A stretch of DNA of 64,000 nucleotides from an uncultured Flavobacteriaceae bacterium (GTDB taxonomy: Bacteria > Bacteroidota > Bacteroidia > Flavobacteriales > Flavobacteriaceae): positions 451,998-515,997 of the forward strand of contig CALDYU010000005.1 of assembly GCA_937944485.1 (NCBI GenBank). The letters run 5' to 3'. Made by a program: the position numbers and the translations under genes. Of the stretch, positions 45,212-53,064 are shown piece by piece. Numbering within the stretch: the first letter of the stretch is position 1; every line of letters starts with the position of its first letter. The notes under the pieces are model-generated. The model was not told the origin of the DNA. It did not search any database and was given only the letters and a program-made list of their open reading frames with translations.

Positions 45212-45700
45212 CTATTCTTTCTTTACAATATACTTAGGCGCATAAGTCATTGATAACCTCACTTTATAAACATAACCTGTTGTATTATCAGTAAAGTTTA
45301 CTTGAAACTTCCAATCTATATCAGCATCATCTGCATAAATCTTATCTACAGCAGTTTCTATTTGTTCAGTTGTTTCCGCTTGTCTAAGTTGTGCTTTTCC
45401 AACTGCATCATTACCACCAGCAGCTTCGGACATTTTGGTAGCAAGACTTTTTGGAGTTTTTACTTTGCCTACTTCATTAATAGTAATATCAGTAAAACCA
45501 TACTTTTCTAGCTTCTTAGGTAATCGTTTTTCCATAGCACTTATAACGGCCTTAGATAATCCCGAAGTAGATACATCTTGATTATACTCGCCTTCAAATG
45601 TTTCTTTTACTTCAAGAACTTTCTTTCCAGTTGTTGGTGCTGTCTGTGCATTAAGACTTAATGAAAGCATGATAATTAGTAAGCTTATGGTATTCTTCAT
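45212..45700 (-). CDS. Secreted hypothetical protein
   Basis: A 162-residue protein with signal peptide MKNTISLLIIMLSLSLNA-Q and a soluble periplasmic domain containing EVKETFEGEYNQDVSTSGLSK and a C-terminal beta-rich part (DWKFQVNFTDNTTGYVYKVRLSMTY). Family not recognised. It lies between the C gene and an XRE gene, on the minus strand, with its own terminator; it is probably cargo rather than part of the restriction system. Confidence 0.75.
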   Translation of the reverse strand: MKNTISLLIIMLSLSLNAQTAPTTGKKVLEVKETFEGEYNQDVSTSGLSKAVISAMEKRLPKKLEKYGFTDITINEVGKVKTPKSLATKMSEAAGGNDAVGKAQLRQAETTEQIETAVDKIYADDADIDWKFQVNFTDNTTGYVYKVRLSMTYAPKYIVKKE

Positions 45701-45808
45701 AATGTTTTTTGATTTTTAAAGTGAGAATCAAATATATGATTTTGCCGAGTATTCAATCCCTTGTTTACTCGCTTTTGTTGTCAAATTGCCATTAAACGTT
45801 GCGAACAA

Positions 45809-46045
45809 ATGGCTAAGAATAAAAAAGACAACAACGAACCTTTAAAAAAGTTCGGAGAAAAGATATTAGAGATTAGATTGAAAAGAGAGATGTCTCAAAT
45901 GGACGTAGGGGCATTATTGGGTATAGATCGGGAAAACATAAGGAAATACGAAAAAGGTCTTCAAGAGCCAAGATTATCTACTATTGTGAAGTTTGCAGAA
46001 GCATTTGAAATAGATTACAATGAGTTGTTAGGATATGATAAATAA
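45809..46045 (+). CDS. XRE-family regulator
   Basis: A 78-residue helix-turn-helix protein from MAKNKKDNNEPLKKFGEKI, with LEIRLKREMSQMDVGALLGIDRENIRKYEKGLQEPRLSTIVKFAEAF (HTH_3 fold). Likely repressor of the element or of the adjacent non-coding region. The upstream in-frame ATG at 45761 gives an unrelated extension and is not preferred. Confidence 0.88.
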   Translation: MAKNKKDNNEPLKKFGEKILEIRLKREMSQMDVGALLGIDRENIRKYEKGLQEPRLSTIVKFAEAFEIDYNELLGYDK

Positions 46046-46068
46046 GCTATTCATACAGTCCATCTATT

Positions 46069-46131
46069 AAACAGGCAGTTGATCCAATTTAGTTTGTAAT
46101 AAGGGGGCTTCTTCATATCTTTATACTGACA
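46069..46131. repeat. Direct repeat copy 1
   Basis: AAACAGGCAGTTGATCCAAT, then TTAGTTT, a variable middle of ~25 bases, and CTTTATACTGACA. The order and spacing match copy 2 exactly (offset 480). Confidence 0.8.
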
Positions 46132-46137
46132 CGCTAT

Positions 46138-46156
46138 TTAAAACGAAGCGTTTTAA
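46138..46156. other. Perfect hairpin next to repeat copy 1
   Basis: TTAAAACG / CGTTTTAA (8-bp arms, loop AAG), 6 bases after the repeat's right block. Not followed by a T-run. Confidence 0.6.
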
Positions 46157-46548
46157 GGCAGTCTAAGTAAGGCAACATCATATCTATATAAAGTATTCAA
46201 ATAGATTTGATTCAACAGTACAGCTAGCAAAAGACATCTACACAGCTAGAATAGAACACCTACAAGAGTATCATTTCCACAAATAGCATATTACCTCTAA
46301 TCCTAAAAAGTAGCCACAAGAACAAGAATAGTTGGATTGGAGGGAACTAGTAGTATCTAACCAATAGAATAGAACAAAGACCTATCTTCATCAAGCCAAC
46401 CTATCAACGTTATAAGTATACTTCAAAGGTTTAGTATATATCATATTTTGAACCTCTCCCAAGGCTACTGAATACGTGTAAAGGTAATAGTACCCTAAAG
46501 GTTAATATGTTCTGAATGAGAAGCAAGCAGAAAAAAATACAATCCAGT

Positions 46549-46611
46549 AAACAGGCAGTTCATCCAATATAGTTTTTCCTTAGAGTGTATCTTATTACCT
46601 TTATACTGACA
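46549..46611. repeat. Direct repeat copy 2
   Basis: AAACAGGCAGTTCATCCAAT, ATAGTTT, a different middle, then CTTTATACTGACA. Followed by a GGAGTG/CGCTCC hairpin and T-rich tract at 46639-46660. Confidence 0.8.
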
Positions 46612-46638
46612 GACCTTTTTTATAAAAAATCCCCCGTA

Positions 46639-46662
46639 GGAGTGCAATCTCGCTCCCTTTTA
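46639..46662 (+). terminator. Weak terminator-like hairpin after repeat copy 2
   Basis: GGAGTG / CGCTCC stem (6 bp with one G-U), followed by CTTTTATTTC. It could end a non-coding transcript from the repeat region. Confidence 0.4.
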
Positions 46663-47000
46663 TTTCAATATCCAAAAATACTCTCAACTGTTTTCTTCAA
46701 AATAACAGAGTCCGTCATATAAAAATCGCCAGCCACCTTTTTTTCATTTTTCAAAATAAAAAAATACCTCATGATTGAAAAAAGGGAGTTAAGAACTTGT
46801 CAATAGAAAGTGCACCCAATAATTAGATAATTGACTTAATTCAGTATGTCATTAGAGAGTACATAACTTTTATTATATAAAAAAGGACTCAAGCGTTTTA
46901 ATTATTTTTATAAACGAGCGTAATAAAATTGCATAGAAAAAATAATTACCTTGCTAGTATCGTTTTTGGTTATCGGTAGAATCGTTCAACATTTCATTAT

Positions 47001-48968
47001 ATGAAACATAAGATATATATAGGTAAACTATATTGCTATTTGATTTTTTTCGCTTTATTGAGTGGTATGTCATCATGTGAAAAAAACAAAGATGCAGATT
47101 TTGATGGTATACCAAATGTAAGTGACTCTCAGCCATTGATAATGGACGCTCCTTCTTTTACTTTTATTAATGAAGATTTGGTAGTCGGTATTGACTATCA
47201 ACTAAGCGGTTCAGAAAAAAAAGTTCAACAAAAGAGTATCAGCATTACTAACACATTCACAGAAAATTTTAAGAAAGTCAGAACTAAAACCAAAACATCC
47301 GAATTCATTAGTAGTTTTGCCATTGATATTTCGAAAACAATAAAAGATAAAGTAGGAGGTTCTTCAACAGAACCTTTATCCACTGCTACTAGTAATGAGA
47401 TTTTTAAAGGGGAGCTAAGTTCGACTAATACTCAAAAACTCAATACAGTTGAAACTAAAACAAGAATCAGCGATTTTCAAAGAAAATCAAAAGAATTTGT
47501 TGAATGGATTAGTACAAATACTATTGAATATAATGCTGATGATGGTTTCATTAGAACTGGCCTAAAAATATCAAATAGTGGTAAAAATCCTATTCTATTT
47601 AAAAATCTTGAAATCAAAATCGTAGAAGTTGATGCCTTCGATGACAGTATTGAGAAAAACACACTATATGTAAAATCCTTAGGAGCCCATACAGTCTACC
47701 CAAGTGATAAAGAAATCCCATTTTATAGCATACCAATACAATTTGATAAGATATCTACAAACCAAATTTTTGAGCTTGTAAATAACAGAAGTACTTTAAG
47801 ATTGAAGATTCAAAATTATTTACTTGAGTATAATAGCATTGAATTTATTCCATCTAACTTAAATAGGTTGAAAGAAATGCATACTTCAACTCTTAATATA
47901 ATAGACCAGTTTGGTGATTTAAAGACTTATAATATTCCAGTCAAAAATAAATATGATAAAACATTAACCATAAAGGATGCACTTAAGTTGATTGATAAGG
48001 ACTTAGAAACTAAGTCGCAGACAATAAATAATTCAACTGTTGAGCTAATAAATCGCTTTTTAGGGATGAAAACAAGTTTTCAAGATTTCGGTAATCCTGA
48101 AAAATACACTGAACCTGAGCTCCTTCAATCAGCTTGGATTATAACAAGTCCCAGTATCAAAGGACTAATGAATCTAAATCAAGAATTGATTCAAAATTCT
48201 GAACTTAATATTTTTCCATTAACTAAAGAAAAAATCTGGAATAGTTTTAGAATAGAAAAGAAGTATTCTAATGTTCAGGGTGACACCGACAGCCTCAAAG
48301 GAAAATATTATTACGATTACCCATTTCCATTTGCTTCAAATAATGCTCAAGCTAAAAAAAATGTTCAAGCTTTTAATGAGTTTGAGCAACTTTCAAAGAG
48401 AGATACAGTCTATACAATCAAGGGTGATTCCTTATCATTAAGTCAGGGAGATTTACTAAGAATTAATTTCCAAGTTTTATATGCTAATATCATAACAGAG
48501 ACTGATGATAAATTGTTTTTTAAACCTAAGGTTCCTAAGGGGAATCATAGTGGAGATTGGTCTGTATTTTTTGGAGCAAAAAAAAGTCTCAAAATTGATG
48601 AATTTCGACCTTTTAGGACATCATTTATTGAAGATTATAACATTTCAATTAAATTTGTCGATCATAACACAATCTACAAATTAAGTGAACTAATCAATAA
48701 GGGTTTATGCAAAGCTAAATTGTATGGTGATGGAAATGTCACAATAGAAATAACTCCACCTAATGGCTTCAAGGAATTACAAAACGTACCTTTTGAGATA
48801 TATTTTACTACAGCTTCAAATCAATTCGAATATGGTCTTGACATAAAAAGAGGATCAGGAGCGAAAGCATCAAGTTATTTAAAAAAGAAGTTACGTTTAC
48901 CAGTCATAATTAAGTGTGAAGTAATTATTTCATCTGCATCACCATTATTGGATGAAGCACAGGATTAG
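47001..48968 (+). CDS. Large lipoprotein of unknown function
   Basis: A 655-residue predicted lipoprotein. The signal peptide ends in LLSGMSSC with lipobox Cys at residue 26, followed by DADFDGIPNVSDSQP, an Asp-rich calcium-binding (thrombospondin type 3-like) repeat. Residues ~70-170 hold Ser/Thr/Lys-rich alternating stretches (SISITNTFTENFKKVRTKTKT); the remainder looks beta-rich. The region has some look of a pore-forming protein but no family is recognised. It is the last gene before the right end of the element and is probably cargo. Confidence 0.75.
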   Translation: MKHKIYIGKLYCYLIFFALLSGMSSCEKNKDADFDGIPNVSDSQPLIMDAPSFTFINEDLVVGIDYQLSGSEKKVQQKSISITNTFTENFKKVRTKTKTSEFISSFAIDISKTIKDKVGGSSTEPLSTATSNEIFKGELSSTNTQKLNTVETKTRISDFQRKSKEFVEWISTNTIEYNADDGFIRTGLKISNSGKNPILFKNLEIKIVEVDAFDDSIEKNTLYVKSLGAHTVYPSDKEIPFYSIPIQFDKISTNQIFELVNNRSTLRLKIQNYLLEYNSIEFIPSNLNRLKEMHTSTLNIIDQFGDLKTYNIPVKNKYDKTLTIKDALKLIDKDLETKSQTINNSTVELINRFLGMKTSFQDFGNPEKYTEPELLQSAWIITSPSIKGLMNLNQELIQNSELNIFPLTKEKIWNSFRIEKKYSNVQGDTDSLKGKYYYDYPFPFASNNAQAKKNVQAFNEFEQLSKRDTVYTIKGDSLSLSQGDLLRINFQVLYANIITETDDKLFFKPKVPKGNHSGDWSVFFGAKKSLKIDEFRPFRTSFIEDYNISIKFVDHNTIYKLSELINKGLCKAKLYGDGNVTIEITPPNGFKELQNVPFEIYFTTASNQFEYGLDIKRGSGAKASSYLKKKLRLPVIIKCEVIISSASPLLDEAQD

Positions 48969-49043
48969 GAAGAGTAGAGAGGTTGTTAGCAGCATATTTA
49001 ACTTAATGAAAATAAGATTTCTAATTTGTAAATATATATTTAT

Positions 49044-49073
49044 ACTGCTAAACAATAAGTAAATTAATGATAC
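49044..49073. other. attR: right junction
   Basis: ACTGC (49044) and TAAATT (49060) mirror the left end arm, followed by TAC core at 49071-49073 and then dprA codons from 49074. Confidence 0.8.
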
Positions 49074-49430
49074 AATCGTGATGTTTTTGCCGTTCCGGGA
49101 AGAGCTGAAGACAAGTATAGTTTAGGCTGTAACAACTTAATAAAGCAACAGAAAGCGCAGCTGTTGACGTCGGCTGCTGATTTAGTGTATTTGTTAGGTT
49201 GGAATGTTGAAAACAAACCCTCTCAAACAATTCAAAAACAACTTTTCGTCGATTTAGATGCTATGGAGAAGACCATCTATTCGTATTTACACAAAGAAGG
49301 CAAACAGATGCTTGATCGTATTTCACTCGAATGCAAAATACCTGTTTTTAAAACCTCATCGATGCTTTTAAATATGGAGATGAAAGGAGTAATACGCCCT
49401 TTGCCTGGTAAATTATTTGAGGCGTTATAA
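49074..49430 (+). pseudogene. dprA: dprA, 3' part
   Basis: From AAT 49074 the frame reads NRDVFAVPGRAEDKYSLGCN, then NLIKQQKAQLLTSAADLVYLLGW, the end of the DprA Rossmann core. A C-terminal winged-helix domain (GKQMLDRISLECKIPVFKTSSMLLNMEMKGVIRPLPGKLFEAL) closes the protein. It has no start of its own and is in frame with 33377-34138; the joined product is 372 residues, the normal size. So the gene is interrupted here but would be restored by precise excision. Confidence 0.93.
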
Positions 49431-49630
49431 TTTATTAGAGGATCTGGACTCGTTTTAAACAAGCTGCTTGGTTTGTAATACGAATTAGCGCTAATTTTTT
49501 TAGGCGGAAAACGTATTTTAGCGATTAAAATGAATGGTTTTCTGGTTATTTATAAAACTCTCCTGAAACATGTTTCAAGAAAACCAACTAGTTAGTCTTA
49601 TGTTAGAAGCAACCTAAAAAACTGTGATAA
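49431..49630. other. Intergenic stretch after dprA
   Basis: About 200 bases without a recognisable gene, repeat or terminator. Confidence 0.5.
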
Positions 49631-50214
49631 TTGAATACGACATTTGAAATTTTAAAAGGACTTCCTCCATACGGAAAAATGTATATACCAATTCCAGAAG
49701 GAAACTGGTCGAAAGGATTACCTGTCCAATTCACAAAAGACGACGGAACGAAATGGGTTGCGAATATTGAATACGGACAAGAAGGATGTGATTATATCAA
49801 CGAATTAAATAATCCAACTGAAATTCTTGTGATTTCAAACGGGTGTTGTTATATAATTGATAGAAACAAAGAAAAAAGCATTACGGATTTCGGTTATGAT
49901 TTTAAGCGCGTTATTGAGAATAATGGAAAGTGTATTCTAATTGGAACTAGGAACATCGCTATGGTTGAGAATTCGGAAAAAATAAGGCGGTATAAAAATC
50001 TATGCCGCGATTTTATGAAGATATTGAATTAGAAAACGGAATAATAAGTGGAGTATTAAATGACTTTAACGCTGGCGGGAAATATGATAAAACAGATTTT
50101 ACTATTGACTTAGAAACATACGCATTGGTCAAATCTAAAAAGAAGTTTATATCAAAACAAAGTGCAAACCTTAAAAGAAATGAATTAAAAAAATGGTGGG
50201 AAATATGGAAATAA
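49631..50214 (+). pseudogene. Small unknown gene split by an apparent frameshift
   Basis: Two overlapping frames: 49631-50032 (133 residues from TTG, ending RDFMKILN) and 50002-50214 (70 residues, from MPRFYEDIELENG). Together they read like a single soluble protein in which an ENGIISG, DF...FTIDLETYAL pattern follows a beta-rich N-terminus, as in some immunity-type proteins. The 31-base overlap and the lack of an independent promoter suggest a frameshift rather than two genes. Family not identified. Confidence 0.5.
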
Positions 50215-50406
50215 AGCTAGTATATAATACGTAAAACATAACTAGTTAAGTGTTATATGGAAAGGTTCTCGGCTCTTTTGCTAATCTGAAAAGTTATTGC
50301 TTTTTTGTAAGCTACGTTTCATACACCGATAGTTAACAAGACAAACCTGATAGTAAAGTTGTTTTTTCCGATTATGACTAATTTAGCAACCAACAAAATC
50401 ATTAAA

Positions 50407-51162
50407 ATGTATAAATTTTCTATTGTTAGTCTAGTATTCTTGATGAGTGTAATGGCTTTTGGTCAGAAAAAGAAAGATTTACTTAACGAAATTGCCCAAT
50501 TAAAAAGTCAAACTTCGGCAATGCAAGAGCAGTTGAATAATTTTAAAGAGGCGAAGAAACTGAATTTAAAAGATAGCCTACAAAATTTCAGCTATGCCTT
50601 CGGAGTCAGTATTGGTAATAATTTGAAGACAATTGGTTTCGATACCATTGCATATAACGCGTTTGTTTTAGCGTTGGAAGATGGCATTCACGGCAAGGAA
50701 AAAATTGCAGTAAGAGAGGCGCAGGGAATTGTACAAACCACAGTGCGAAAATTACAAGAGAAAGAGGCTAAAATTAAAAGTGAAAAGGGAATTCAATTTT
50801 TAACTAAAAATGGAAAAAGACCTGAAGTTGTAACCACTACCAGTGGACTACAGTATGAAATTGTAAAAAAAGGGACAGGCGCCATTCCAAAAATATCTGA
50901 TCGAATTAAGATTCACTATACAGGCATGTTAATAGATGGAAAAGTATTTGATAGTTCTGTTGAAAAAGGGGTGCCAGCAGTATTTAAGGTAAATGAAGTG
51001 GTTAAAGGATGGCAAGAAGCTTTGCAGTTGATGCCTGTTGGCTCAAAATGGATCGTTTATATTCCATATCAAATTGCATACGGCCCTAATGGGAGACCAC
51101 CCATTCCGCCATATGCTACTTTGATTTTTGAAATGGAATTGCTTGATATTGTAACAAACTAA
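50407..51162 (+). CDS. Secreted FKBP-type peptidyl-prolyl isomerase
   Basis: A 251-residue Mip/FkpA-like protein from MYKFSIVSLVFLMSVMAFGQ (signal peptide). A coiled region (KDLLNEIAQLKSQTSAMQEQL) and an FKBP-N dimerisation domain (YAFGVSIGNNL, QTTVRKLQEKEAK) precede the catalytic FKBP domain: DRIKIHYTGMLIDGKVFDSS, then VVKGWQEALQLMPVGSKWIVYIPYQIAYG. It catalyses prolyl isomerisation during envelope protein folding. The ATG at 50359 lies upstream of the signal peptide and is not preferred. Confidence 0.92.
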   Translation: MYKFSIVSLVFLMSVMAFGQKKKDLLNEIAQLKSQTSAMQEQLNNFKEAKKLNLKDSLQNFSYAFGVSIGNNLKTIGFDTIAYNAFVLALEDGIHGKEKIAVREAQGIVQTTVRKLQEKEAKIKSEKGIQFLTKNGKRPEVVTTTSGLQYEIVKKGTGAIPKISDRIKIHYTGMLIDGKVFDSSVEKGVPAVFKVNEVVKGWQEALQLMPVGSKWIVYIPYQIAYGPNGRPPIPPYATLIFEMELLDIVTN

Positions 51163-51175
51163 AGAGTTTTAATTG

Positions 51176-52144
51176 TTAGTAGCCCACTTTAGAACGCACA
51201 CGTTGTAGTACAGCGTCAGCCGTTTTTTTAGCTTTTTCTGCTCCCAAAGCAAGCGCGTCATCAATCTCATTAAGATTGTTCATATAATAATCAAACTTGG
51301 TACGGGCTTCTTCAAAACGATCTTTAATAACTTCAAAGAGGACTTGTTTAGCATGTCCGTAACCATAGTTTCCATTGGCATAATTGGCTTCCATTTCCGA
51401 TACTTGTGCTTGTGTAGCAAGAATTTTGTACAGCGCAAAAGTGGTGTCGTTTTCTGTATTTTTTGGGTCTTCCATAGGGGTGCTATCAGATACAATCCCC
51501 ATAATTTGTTTCCGTAATTTTTTATCTGATTGAAAAAGGTTGATCAAATTACCTTTGCTCTTACTCATTTTTTGTCCGTCAGTACCCGGTATATACATGG
51601 TTTCTTCTTGTACTTTAGCTTCGGGTAAAACAAAAGTTTCTCCCAATTGTGCATGAAAACGAGAGGCAACATCACGAGTCATTTCTAGATGTTGTAATTG
51701 ATCTTTTCCCACAGGTACGATATTGGCGTCATATAAAAGAATATCCGCAGCCATAAGCATTGGGTAGGTGAAGAGGCCAGAATTCACATCTTCTAAACGA
51801 TCGGCTTTGTCTTTAAATGAATGCGCAAGTGTTAGCCGTTGATAAGGGAAAAAACAACTGAGATACCATGCCAATTCTGTTACTTGAGGCACATCGCTTT
51901 GTCGGTAAAAAACGGTTTTATTGATATCTAATCCAAAAGCAAGCCAAGTTGCGGCAGTGGCATAGGTGTTATTCCGAAGCTCTTCTCCGTTTTTGATTTG
52001 CGTCAAAGAATGCATATCGGCAATAAAAAGATAGGCATCATTCTTTTGATCTCGCGCCATCTGTATGGCCGGTATAATGGCTCCTAAAACATTGCCTAAA
52101 TGTGGTACCCCCGTACTTTGTATTCCTGTTAAAATTCTTGCCAT
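51176..52144 (-). CDS. trpS: Tryptophanyl-tRNA synthetase
   Basis: A 322-residue class I synthetase from MARILTGIQSTGVPHLGNVLG, with the HxGN-type signature in GVPHLGNVLG, FIADMHSLTQ, and KMSKS in GTDGQKMSKSKGNLINLF. It charges tRNA-Trp. The longer frame from 52180 starts upstream of a TACCTTTG promoter motif (minus strand, 52166-52173), so 52144 is the start. Divergent from the acyltransferase gene. Confidence 0.96.
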   Translation of the reverse strand: MARILTGIQSTGVPHLGNVLGAIIPAIQMARDQKNDAYLFIADMHSLTQIKNGEELRNNTYATAATWLAFGLDINKTVFYRQSDVPQVTELAWYLSCFFPYQRLTLAHSFKDKADRLEDVNSGLFTYPMLMAADILLYDANIVPVGKDQLQHLEMTRDVASRFHAQLGETFVLPEAKVQEETMYIPGTDGQKMSKSKGNLINLFQSDKKLRKQIMGIVSDSTPMEDPKNTENDTTFALYKILATQAQVSEMEANYANGNYGYGHAKQVLFEVIKDRFEEARTKFDYYMNNLNEIDDALALGAEKAKKTADAVLQRVRSKVGY

Positions 52145-52165
52145 AGTTATTTTTCGGTATGCAGG

Positions 52166-52173
52166 CAAAGGTA
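52166..52173 (-). promoter_or_regulatory. -7 promoter motif for trpS
   Basis: TACCTTTG on the minus strand (TAnnTTTG), 21 bases before the trpS start. Confidence 0.55.
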
Positions 52174-52205
52174 AAAACAAATCAGAAAAAACGCTGTCGA
52201 ATATG

Positions 52206-52213
52206 TATTTTTG
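52206..52213 (+). promoter_or_regulatory. -7 promoter motif for the acyltransferase
   Basis: TATTTTTG lies 5 bases before ATG 52219, so the transcript would be leaderless or nearly so. Confidence 0.4.
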
Positions 52214-52218
52214 AATAC

Positions 52219-52983
52219 ATGCTTCGTTTTTTAAAAAATGTTGGCCACGTTTTATATCGCATCTGGTTTTATATACTGGTGGCGCTTCCTATTTTTTTGT
52301 TCTTTCCATTGCTATTGCTTTCTGTATTATCTGAAAAAACGTATCCACAATTTTTTTGGTTGGCGCGCAATTTATGGGCTGCTCCTATTTTATACACTAT
52401 GGGTTGTCCGCCAAAAATTCAAAGAGAACAACACTTACAAAAAGGGAAAAGTTATATGTTGGTTGCCAATCATACGAGTATGCTTGATATCATGCTTATG
52501 TTGAGGGTTAGTAAAAACCCCTTTGTATTTGTTGGAAAAAAAGAACTATCGAAAATACCTGTGTTTGGCTTTTTTTATAAAAGAGTCTGTATCATGGTAG
52601 ATAGAGAAAACTCTAAAAGTAGAACAACGGTTTATCGAAGAGCGCAACGTAGATTGCAGCAAGGTTTAAGTATTTGTATTTTTCCAGAGGGAGGCGTACC
52701 CGAAGAACATATTCTTTTAGATGCGTTCAAAGATGGTGCTTTTAAAATGGCAATAGCTCACAATATAGCAGTGGTTCCGATGACGTTTTATGACTGCAAA
52801 AAAAGATTTTCATTTACTTTTTTAAGTGGTAGTCCAGGGCGATTGCGAGCTAAAGTGCATTCTTTTTTTGAAACAGGACTTTTAGAAGAGGAAGACAAAG
52901 GCACATTGCGTGAAGAGGTGCGAGCAATAATCTTAAAGGAGCTTAGTCACCTACCTGAGGGCAAGATCAAGAAGCGTTTATAA
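52219..52983 (+). CDS. 1-acyl-sn-glycerol-3-phosphate acyltransferase
   Basis: A 254-residue PlsC-like enzyme from MLRFLKNVGHVLYRIWF. One to two N-terminal membrane helices, the catalytic NHTSMLD (N-H-x4-D) motif, KKELSKIPVFGFFYK, and FPEGGVPEE for substrate binding are present. It adds the second acyl chain to lysophosphatidic acid in phospholipid synthesis. The start at 52159 in frame gives an unrelated extension before the promoter motif. Confidence 0.92.
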   Translation: MLRFLKNVGHVLYRIWFYILVALPIFLFFPLLLLSVLSEKTYPQFFWLARNLWAAPILYTMGCPPKIQREQHLQKGKSYMLVANHTSMLDIMLMLRVSKNPFVFVGKKELSKIPVFGFFYKRVCIMVDRENSKSRTTVYRRAQRRLQQGLSICIFPEGGVPEEHILLDAFKDGAFKMAIAHNIAVVPMTFYDCKKRFSFTFLSGSPGRLRAKVHSFFETGLLEEEDKGTLREEVRAIILKELSHLPEGKIKKRL

Positions 52984-52984
52984 T

Positions 52985-53022
52985 AAAAAAATGAACGCTC
53001 CATACGAGATACAGAGCGTTCA
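52985..53022 (-). terminator. Terminator of the ECF/barrel gene pair
   Basis: Arms TGAACGCTC / GAGCGTTCA with a 13-base loop. On the minus strand the stem is followed by seven T's, so it ends the 53065-55129 transcript. Confidence 0.75.
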
Positions 53023-53064
53023 AAGCACCATTGCGCAATGCAATGGATAACCAACCAACTTCTT

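Larger units (their letters stand above)
46046..47000. other. 950-base non-coding region with paired repeats
   Basis: No reading frame is supportable across the whole stretch. It contains two direct repeats (46069-46131 and 46549-46611, exactly 480 bases apart), a hairpin at 46138-46156 and a terminator-like hairpin at 46639-46660. Candidate roles are a structured RNA, recombination or resolution sites, or a replication origin. Confidence 0.6.
34139..49073. mobile_element. 14.9-kb integrative element inserted in dprA
   Basis: Boundaries are set by the dprA reading frame: ...AGTTAC at 34133-34138 and AATCGTGAT from 49074. Both junctions carry TAC just outside the ends. Inside each end lie inverted arms with equal spacing (AATTTA to GCAGT, 22 bases, at 34143-34164; ACTGC to TAAATT at 49044-49065), the layout of a serine-integrase attP. 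Contents: large serine recombinase, small resolvase, polymerase-like protein, restriction-modification system, regulators, a lipoprotein and several unknowns. It looks more AT-rich than its surroundings. No relaxase, capsid or tRNA target is seen. Confidence 0.93.

Noticed and set aside
46069-46611. CRISPR array or integron attC sites
   Set aside because: Only two copies 480 bases apart, no regular spacers or cas genes; the blocks are direct and only weakly complementary, unlike attC folding.
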